Assembly (NCBI GenBank): GCA_903824785.1 | Contig: CAIJYD010000075.1 | Coordinates: 1-50,062 of the forward strand | Reading direction: 5' to 3' | Length of the DNA stretch: 50,062 bases | Source: an uncultured Bacteroidota bacterium | GTDB taxonomy: Bacteria; Bacteroidota; Bacteroidia; Bacteroidales; VadinHA17 | Part shown: positions 44,662-50,062 of the stretch, in pieces | How positions within the stretch are numbered: position 1 is the first letter of the stretch | Layout of the letters: the number at the start of each line of letters is the position of its first letter | Notes under the pieces: generated by a model | Seen by the model: only the letters and a program-made list of their open reading frames with translations | Told to the model about the DNA's origin: nothing | Database searches by the model: none | Translations under genes and position numbers: made by a program

Positions 44662-46440
44662 ATGGAAACAATAAAGCTTACCATTGATAATAAAGAGGTT
44701 GACGTACCAAGGGGTACTACAATATATAAAGCTGCAAAGGAGCTGGGAATTGATATTCCTACCCTTTGTTATATGGACCTCCATGACCTGAACATTGAAA
44801 ACAAGCCGGGGGGTTGCCGGATCTGCGTGGTTGAAGTTGAAGGAAGACGTAACCTGGCTCCAACCTGTTCCACAAAATGCGAGTCGGGAATGGTCGTAAA
44901 AACTCATAGTACAAGAGTTCTCAATGCACGAAGGACAGTCATGGAATTCATACTTTCCGATCACCCTAAAGATTGTCTGGTCTGTTCAAAATCAGGAAAT
45001 TGCGAACTCCAGACAATGGCTCACCGTCTTGGTATAAGAGAAATACCGGGAGCTGAATTTGCAGAGACATCAAAATACAGAAAAGACACATCTCCCTCGA
45101 TCATCAGAGATCTTGATAAATGCATTATGTGCCGCCGCTGTGAGACAATGTGCAATGACGTTCAGACTGTAGGAGCCTTGTCAGCAGTAAACAGAGGTTT
45201 CATGGCAACAGTTGCTCCCGCTTTTGAGCAGAATCTCGAACACTCCACCTGTACCTATTGCGGGCAGTGTGTTGCAGTCTGCCCTACCGGTGCCCTCACA
45301 GAGGTAAATCATGTTCCGCAGGTTTTAAGAGCTCTTGTTGATCCGACAAAAACAGTTGTTGTCCAAACTGCACCCGCAGTACGCGCAGCACTTGGCGAAG
45401 AGTTCGGCATGGCACCCGGAACACTGGTTACCGGGAAGATGACAGCTGCATTAAGGGCTCTCGGATTCGATTATGTTTTTGATACAGATTTTGCAGCCGA
45501 CCTTACCATAATGGAGGAAGGTACTGAACTTCTTGACAGGCTGAGCAGACATCTCAAAGGAGATACTACTGCAAGAATTCCTATCCTTACCTCCTGCTGC
45601 CCCGGATGGGTTAACTTCTTTGAACACTATTTCCCAGATCTCAAAGATGTTCCTTCTACAGCCAAATCACCTCAGCAGATGTTTGGAGCAATAGCCAAAT
45701 CATACTTTGCAGAAAAGATTGGCATCAACCGAAAAGATATGGTTGTGGTATCAATAATGCCCTGCCTTGCCAAAAAATATGAGTGCCAGAGAGATGAATT
45801 CTCCGTTGATGGCAATCCTGATGTCGATTTTTCAATCTCTACAAGAGAACTGGCAACATTTATTAAACAGGCAAATATCGATATTAAAACCCTTCAGGAC
45901 GAAGAGTTTGACACCCCACTGGGCGAATCGACAGGAGCCAGTGTAATATTCGGCAATACCGGTGGCGTTATTGAAGCTGCCTGTCGTACAGCTTACGAAC
46001 TATATACCGGTAAAAAACTGGAGAGAATTGAATTTACAGAGCTGAGAGGTATGGAAGGTGTCCGCTCTGCAACAATCGATTTCAACGGATTGCCTGTTAA
46101 TATTGGAATTGCCCATGGACTTGGGAATGCAAGAAAACTGCTTGATGATGTAAGATCAGGAAAATCTGTTTATCATGCAATTGAGGTTATGGCCTGTCCC
46201 GGAGGATGCATCGGTGGCGGAGGACAACCATTACATCATGGTAATTCAGAAGTAATTAAAGCGAGAGCAGCTGCATTATATACAGAAGACAGGAAAAAGC
46301 CCCTCAGGAAATCGCATGAAAATCCGTTTATAGTAAAACTCTACGATGAGTTTCTTGGTAAAGCAGGTAGTGAGAAAGCTCATCATCTGCTTCACACTCA
46401 TTATTTTGACAAGAAGAAAAAAATTATAATCAAACATTAA
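44662..46440 (+). CDS. hydA: [FeFe] hydrogenase catalytic subunit (HydA, group A)
   Basis: Catalyses reversible H2 evolution at the H-cluster. The 592-aa protein carries, in order, a 2Fe-2S plant-type domain (about 1-80; GGCRICVVEVEGRRNLAPTC), a His/Cys 4Fe-4S site (HPKDCLVCSKSGNCELQ), two 4Fe-4S ferredoxin motifs (CIMCRRCETMCND, CTYCGQCVAVCP), the H-cluster motifs L1 TSCCPGW near 311, L2 MPCLAKKYE near 365 and L3 EVMACPGGCIGGGGQP near 508, and a small-subunit-like C-terminal tail. All cluster ligands are present. With HydB and HydC it should form an NAD(H)-linked trimeric enzyme. The maturases hydEFG are not in this window. Confidence 0.97.
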   Translation: METIKLTIDNKEVDVPRGTTIYKAAKELGIDIPTLCYMDLHDLNIENKPGGCRICVVEVEGRRNLAPTCSTKCESGMVVKTHSTRVLNARRTVMEFILSDHPKDCLVCSKSGNCELQTMAHRLGIREIPGAEFAETSKYRKDTSPSIIRDLDKCIMCRRCETMCNDVQTVGALSAVNRGFMATVAPAFEQNLEHSTCTYCGQCVAVCPTGALTEVNHVPQVLRALVDPTKTVVVQTAPAVRAALGEEFGMAPGTLVTGKMTAALRALGFDYVFDTDFAADLTIMEEGTELLDRLSRHLKGDTTARIPILTSCCPGWVNFFEHYFPDLKDVPSTAKSPQQMFGAIAKSYFAEKIGINRKDMVVVSIMPCLAKKYECQRDEFSVDGNPDVDFSISTRELATFIKQANIDIKTLQDEEFDTPLGESTGASVIFGNTGGVIEAACRTAYELYTGKKLERIEFTELRGMEGVRSATIDFNGLPVNIGIAHGLGNARKLLDDVRSGKSVYHAIEVMACPGGCIGGGGQPLHHGNSEVIKARAAALYTEDRKKPLRKSHENPFIVKLYDEFLGKAGSEKAHHLLHTHYFDKKKKIIIKH

Positions 46441-46475
46441 TAATTCAACATCCTTCATTTTAAATATTCACAGCA

Positions 46476-46958
46476 ATGTCAAGTATAAAAATAGAATTAA
46501 GAAAAGATGATGTGGACTTTATCAAAGGAGTATGCGCCTCTTTTAACAACGATCCACAGGAGCTAATAAATGTTCTTCACTCATGTCAGGAACATTTCGG
46601 ATATCTGCCGGCAGAAATTCAGGAGGTAGTTTCTGAAGGACTCAATATGCCTGTGGCCAAAATTTATGGTGTGGTTACATTCTACTCCTTTTTTACAATG
46701 ACTCCGAAAGGAAAGAATCCAATCAGTATATGTCTTGGTACAGCCTGCTATGTAAGAGGTGCTGAAAAAGTACTCGACGAGTTTAAAAAAGAACTGGGAA
46801 TAGAGGTCGGGCAATCGACAAACGATAATAAATTCTCATTGTCAAGTTTACGTTGCGTTGGTGCCTGCGGCCTTGCTCCTGTTGTTCTTGTAGGTGATAA
46901 AACATACGGGAGGGTAGCACCTGATGATGTAAAAAATATCCTGAAAGAATACGAATAA
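46476..46958 (+). CDS. hydC: NADH-dependent hydrogenase subunit HydC (NuoE-like)
   Basis: The 160-aa NuoE-family protein supplies a 2Fe-2S cluster to the HydABC complex. The ligands are CLGTACYVRGAEKV near 88 and LRCVGACGLAPVVLVGD near 127, and the N-terminal helical part (YGVVTFYSFF) is typical of NuoE. It starts 35 nt after hydA and ends 18 nt before the convergent adenine deaminase stop. Order B-A-C is often found in Bacteroidota. Confidence 0.95.
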   Translation: MSSIKIELRKDDVDFIKGVCASFNNDPQELINVLHSCQEHFGYLPAEIQEVVSEGLNMPVAKIYGVVTFYSFFTMTPKGKNPISICLGTACYVRGAEKVLDEFKKELGIEVGQSTNDNKFSLSSLRCVGACGLAPVVLVGDKTYGRVAPDDVKNILKEYE

Positions 46959-46976
46959 GAAAGGTATATCTTTGTT

Positions 46977-48623
46977 TTACAGATATTTATTATTTTCAAA
47001 CAAGTCAGTAAAAGAAAACTTTGCTCCATCGAAAAGCCCTTTATCGCTAAGTTTCAATTCCGGAATAACCAGTAATGCCATAAAGGAGAGTGTCATAAAA
47101 GGGGCCTTTAAAGGGCCGCCGAGAGCCAGCGCTTTATTGTTTATACTTTCATACTGCGCAGCCACTTTGTAACCATCCTTGGCCGACATCAGACCGGCAA
47201 CAGGTAATGGAAGTACATCAAGATTATTCCCGTCGGTTACGGCAATTCCTCCTTTGTTTTCAATAAGGCAGTTAATAACTGAAATCATGTCAGCATCAGT
47301 TGTACCAACACAGATTATATTATGACTGTCATGTGCAACAGTAGATGCTATTGCTCCCTTCTGCAGGCCAAATCCCCTGATAAAAGCAACCGCAGGTTTT
47401 GACAGTTCGTAACGGTTTATTACAGTAATCTTAAGTATATCAGACGATATGTCGCTAATAGCTTTCCCATTTGACCAAGAAGGAAATGCAAGAAATTTGC
47501 CAGTAACAAGTGACCCATCAGAAGCCTGAATTACTTTCATAATACCATCAATGGCTTTTACTTCAATATCAGAAGGGATAACAGGTAAAGCTGAAAACCG
47601 GTTAGGAGCTTTATCAAGAAATGAGTTCAATAAAGAATTCCCTTCCGTGGCTACCAGAATACCATTTATAAAGGTTTGCTTTATATTGAAACTGTCAAGG
47701 TCATCAACAATAATAATATCAGCCGGATCGCCTGGTTGAAGAAGTCCGCAATTAAGGTTGTAATGCCTGACAGGATTAAGAGTACACGCCCTAACAACTG
47801 CCATCTTATCATAGCCGCTGCTGAATGCGCGTTTAACAAGCAGGTTTATATGTCCGGCTATAAGGTCGTCGGGATGTTTATCGTCGCTGCAGAACATCAC
47901 CTTTCCTGGATGAGATTCAAGCAACGGAACAAGAGCTTCAAAATTTCTGGCAGCACTTCCTTCACGGATGAGAATATGCATTCCGGCATCGATCTTTTCT
48001 ATTGCCTCACTAAGTGTAATACATTCATGATCTGTAGAAATACCCGCAGCGGCATATTTTTTAATACCTTCATTATCAAGGCCGGGAGCATGACCATCGA
48101 TAGGTTTGTTATGTCGTTTTGCAAAAGCAAGTTTCTGATGAACCTCCGTGTCGCCGAAAATAACACCTGGAAAATTCATCATCTCCGAAAGGTAGAGGAT
48201 ATCACTCCTTTGCAGCAATTTATCTATCTGGGAAGAATTAATAACTGCTCCGGATGATTCGAAGCCGGTGGCAGGAACACAGGATGGTGCACCAAAATGG
48301 AATTTAAACGGAGTTAAATTTCCATTACTGATCATGAAATCAACTCCTTCCAGACCAAGGACATTGGCTATTTCGTGCGGATCGGAAACAGTGGCTGTGG
48401 TACCATGAACAACAGCAAGACGTGCAAATTCAGAAGGGATCAGCATCGAACTTTCAATATGAACATGCGCATCGATAAGACCGGGAAGAATGTACTGATT
48501 TTCAGCAACATCAACAGGTGTTACCTTTAAAACTTTCCCATCTTTGATCTCAATTCCTGCCGGGAATATTTTACCTGCAACAACATCAACCACCTGACCT
48601 GTTATATAAAATGTGTTATTCAT
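46977..48623 (-). CDS. ade: Adenine deaminase
   Basis: Converts adenine to hypoxanthine for purine salvage. The 548-aa protein belongs to the amidohydrolase superfamily. Metal and substrate motifs are LPGLIDAHVHIESSMLIP near 46, HGTTATVSDPHEIANV near 74, GHAPGL, STDHECITL, and MFCSDDKHPDDL near 243, followed by the typical C-terminal part. TAAGTTTG (48751-48744) and TATATTTG (48769-48762) on the minus strand are -7-like boxes in the 193-nt divergent region, without a matched -33. Convergent with hydC. Confidence 0.95.
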   Translation of the reverse strand: MNNTFYITGQVVDVVAGKIFPAGIEIKDGKVLKVTPVDVAENQYILPGLIDAHVHIESSMLIPSEFARLAVVHGTTATVSDPHEIANVLGLEGVDFMISNGNLTPFKFHFGAPSCVPATGFESSGAVINSSQIDKLLQRSDILYLSEMMNFPGVIFGDTEVHQKLAFAKRHNKPIDGHAPGLDNEGIKKYAAAGISTDHECITLSEAIEKIDAGMHILIREGSAARNFEALVPLLESHPGKVMFCSDDKHPDDLIAGHINLLVKRAFSSGYDKMAVVRACTLNPVRHYNLNCGLLQPGDPADIIIVDDLDSFNIKQTFINGILVATEGNSLLNSFLDKAPNRFSALPVIPSDIEVKAIDGIMKVIQASDGSLVTGKFLAFPSWSNGKAISDISSDILKITVINRYELSKPAVAFIRGFGLQKGAIASTVAHDSHNIICVGTTDADMISVINCLIENKGGIAVTDGNNLDVLPLPVAGLMSAKDGYKVAAQYESINNKALALGGPLKAPFMTLSFMALLVIPELKLSDKGLFDGAKFSFTDLFENNKYL

Positions 48624-48816
48624 AGCTAAATTTCGTTTTTTATAATAAATCTATCCTGCATTATATATGCATAAGATAAAACTTTTATCTTTCGTCTTGC
48701 TTAAAGTTTATGAACAGTGAATCCCTCAATGAAGTTAATTAAACAAACTTAATCAGTAACTCAAATATACTATTTTTAAAAATGCAGATTATCTTATCAG
48801 TTTAAAATTCAAAACA

Positions 48817-49140
48817 ATGGTTGGAAAATATAAAATAATAACATTGTGTGGAAGCACAAAATTCAAAGACGAATTCATTGCAGAACAGAAAAGGCTGACT
48901 CTCGAAGGGAACATCGTTATCAGTGTCGGACTATTCGGCCATTCAGGTGACGATGAAGTCTGGACTGATACCACAAAACCGATGCTCGATGACATGCACA
49001 AGCGTAAAATTGATCTTGCAGATGAAATATTTGTCATAAACAGAGGAGGTTATATCGGATCTTCAACCAGAAGCGAGATTGAATATGCAATTAAGACAAA
49101 AAAACCAGTATGTTATATGGAGCAGACTGAAAATATTTAG
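48817..49140 (+). CDS. Small nucleoside 2-deoxyribosyltransferase-like protein
   Basis: The 107-aa protein has a Rossmann-like N-terminus LCGSTKFKDEFIAEQ near 9 and the motif DLADEIFVINRGGYIGSSTRSEIEYA near 67-92, which resembles the nucleotide-binding and catalytic Glu part of the nucleoside 2-deoxyribosyltransferase / DUF4406 group. It lacks the extra helices of full-size enzymes. It is divergent from adenine deaminase, so a nucleoside or nucleobase role is plausible, but the substrate is unknown. Confidence 0.72.
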   Translation: MVGKYKIITLCGSTKFKDEFIAEQKRLTLEGNIVISVGLFGHSGDDEVWTDTTKPMLDDMHKRKIDLADEIFVINRGGYIGSSTRSEIEYAIKTKKPVCYMEQTENI

Positions 49141-49235
49141 CTCCGGAATAAGATAATCAAAAGAATTCGCCCGAGACTTTTTACGGTTCATGTGTACAGC
49201 AATAGCAGATCTGTTTAATGAACACTCATTCCTGA

Positions 49236-50062
49236 TCAGCTGGTTCCCCTTGGATGGCAACGGAAACATGCCGCACTGTCATAAGAATATCCACTTCTCC
49301 CCCTATGTTTACTATCCATATCAACTTTATTATGTTCATGACAAAGGAGACAGTTATAAAGTGCATAGTTTGAAACAGTTGGGTGACATTCTGTACATAA
49401 AGTCCATTCCCCCTTATGCTTTCCTGAATAGATAGGAAACGATTGAGCATCGTGTTGGGCATATGATGCCGGCTTCCAGTCAGGATTGGTGGTATGACAT
49501 TGTTTGCAAGTTACAGAAAAGCCAAGTACCTGATGTCTCGGGTTGACAGTATTGTCGTAATCAGCCTTATGACATACATAACAATCTGTGGAGGTGGAGG
49601 TATAATTTCCACCTATATGACAATCGGCACATAACGGGCCTGAATGTCCGAGGGTCAGAGGAAAGATGGTGTGGTTGAAAGTGGCTGGCTTCCACCCGGG
49701 GTTTACGGTATGACAGGTAAGGCAGGCCTGGGGAAAACCGGAGGTTACATGGTTTGGATTTGTGGTAGAAATATAATTCTGCTGATGACAGGAATAGCAA
49801 TCGGGTGAGGTGTTTGTATAGTTATCATTTTTATGGCAATCGATACAGGCCTGGCCGGAATGTCCGAGAGTAAGAGGAAAAACAGTATGATTGTAAGTTG
49901 TTGGCCTCCATCCGGCGTTTACAGTATGGCATGTCTGGCAAACCTGAGAAAACCCGGCTGCTGTATGTTTTGGGTTTGTGGTAGAGATATAATTCTGCTG
50001 ATGGCACGAATAGCAGTCAGGAGAGGTTGTTGTATAATTATCCCCTTTATGGCAATCGATGC
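49236..50062 (-). CDS. Tandem-repeat multiheme c-type cytochrome, C-terminal part (runs off window)
   Basis: The minus-strand frame is open from the right edge to TGA at 49238-49236 (275 complete codons) and carries 12 CxxCH heme-binding motifs: CIDCH, CYSCH, CQTCH, CIDCH, CYSCH, CLTCH, CADCH, CYVCH, CKQCH, CTECH, CLLCH and CFRCH. Its start lies outside the window. Many additional His residues (for example NPKH, TYNHT, LGHS) suit distal heme ligands. The N-terminal three units are 72-residue repeats (216 nt each), and the last hemes form a different C-terminal block. It is likely periplasmic or outer-membrane-associated and involved in electron transfer. The family resembles cytochrome c3/7-type multiheme proteins of Bacteroidota. 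Confidence 0.9.
   Translation of the reverse strand, partial: IDCHKGDNYTTTSPDCYSCHQQNYISTTNPKHTAAGFSQVCQTCHTVNAGWRPTTYNHTVFPLTLGHSGQACIDCHKNDNYTNTSPDCYSCHQQNYISTTNPNHVTSGFPQACLTCHTVNPGWKPATFNHTIFPLTLGHSGPLCADCHIGGNYTSTSTDCYVCHKADYDNTVNPRHQVLGFSVTCKQCHTTNPDWKPASYAQHDAQSFPIYSGKHKGEWTLCTECHPTVSNYALYNCLLCHEHNKVDMDSKHRGRSGYSYDSAACFRCHPRGTS
49617..50062 (-). repeat. 216-nt tandem repeats within the multiheme cytochrome gene
   Basis: The recurring segment starting at ATGGCAATCGAT (plus-strand positions 50049, 49833, and 49617 in the form ATGACAATCGG) has an exact 216-nt period. The first two encoded units agree in 56 of 72 residues by my hand count, and the third is more diverged. More copies may lie beyond the right edge. 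Confidence 0.85.

Noticed and set aside
47676-48257. 193-codon plus-strand frame opposite the adenine deaminase gene
   Set aside because: Antisense to ade, which has all amidohydrolase motifs; no family resemblance.
49226-49462. 78-codon minus-strand frame at the right side
   Set aside because: It is a different frame from the multiheme cytochrome, which shows 12 CxxCH motifs in the true frame over the same bases.
1-50062. CRISPR arrays, tRNA or rRNA genes
   Set aside because: No regularly spaced 25-40 nt repeats, no cloverleaf-type sequence and no rRNA-like segment were found on reading; a tRNAscan or Infernal run would confirm.

Overview
This window looks like a chromosomal segment of an anaerobic or facultatively anaerobic member of the Bacteroidota, probably Bacteroidales/Marinilabiliales-like and possibly from a metagenome. 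The support is the protein style (Tat- and lipoprotein-exported glycoside hydrolases, M64 peptidase, LTA-synthase-like sulfatase, HydABC-type [FeFe] hydrogenase), AT-rich intergenic DNA, the lack of clear Shine-Dalgarno sites, and several promoters of the Bacteroidota type TTG-N17-23-TAnnTTTG. The assignment is inferred from gene content only; no rRNA or marker tree is available here.

Layout. 0-0.1 kb: the end of an IS3-family insertion sequence running off the left edge. 0.3-4 kb: rsgA, a frameshifted M23 peptidase remnant, and acs. 4.2-8.5 kb: a small carbohydrate block (GH172/DUF2961 lipoprotein, GH5-like Tat-exported hydrolase, Tat-exported sugar isomerase-like TIM barrel). 8.7-14.3 kb: minus-strand LTA-synthase-like membrane sulfatase, an exported unknown, a Yip1-like membrane protein and speA. 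14.6-15.0 kb: a cold-shock gene with a textbook terminator and a convergent 37-codon basic micro-ORF. 15.1-17.5 kb: pgl and zwf (oxidative pentose phosphate entry, NADPH). 17.6-24 kb: gltB and gltD behind a leader that carries a short peptide ORF and an intrinsic terminator (candidate attenuator). 24-26.9 kb: HpaI-type aldolase, pentapeptide-repeat protein and M64 peptidase. 27.2-31.5 kb: a second carbohydrate block (unassigned TIM-barrel hydrolase with C-terminal carbohydrate-binding-like domain, and a GH127-like lipoprotein). 31.4-36.2 kb: aminopeptidase P with the three-gene proton-translocating transhydrogenase pntAA-pntAB-pntB. 36.5-38.7 kb: a DPP IV-type S9 peptidase. 38.8-40.8 kb: a condensation-fold acyltransferase paired with a zinc-ribbon membrane protein. 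41.5-47 kb: an [FeFe] hydrogenase operon (small coupled ORF, GHKL ATPase, thioredoxin-like ferredoxin, HydB, HydA, HydC). 47-49.1 kb: adenine deaminase and a small deoxyribosyltransferase-like protein. 49.2 kb to the right edge: the C-terminal part of a tandem-repeat multiheme cytochrome c.

How the parts fit: zwf/pgl and the Pnt transhydrogenase supply or balance NADPH, GltBD consumes NADPH in ammonia assimilation, and HydABC connects NADH and ferredoxin to H2, so the window has a strong redox-balancing theme beside polysaccharide and peptide scavenging. The observations most worth following are the gltBD leader attenuator, the terminator-like hairpin only 10 nt before the start codon of the exported 225-aa protein, the unusual small genes at the head of the hydrogenase operon, and the 216-nt repeat cytochrome.
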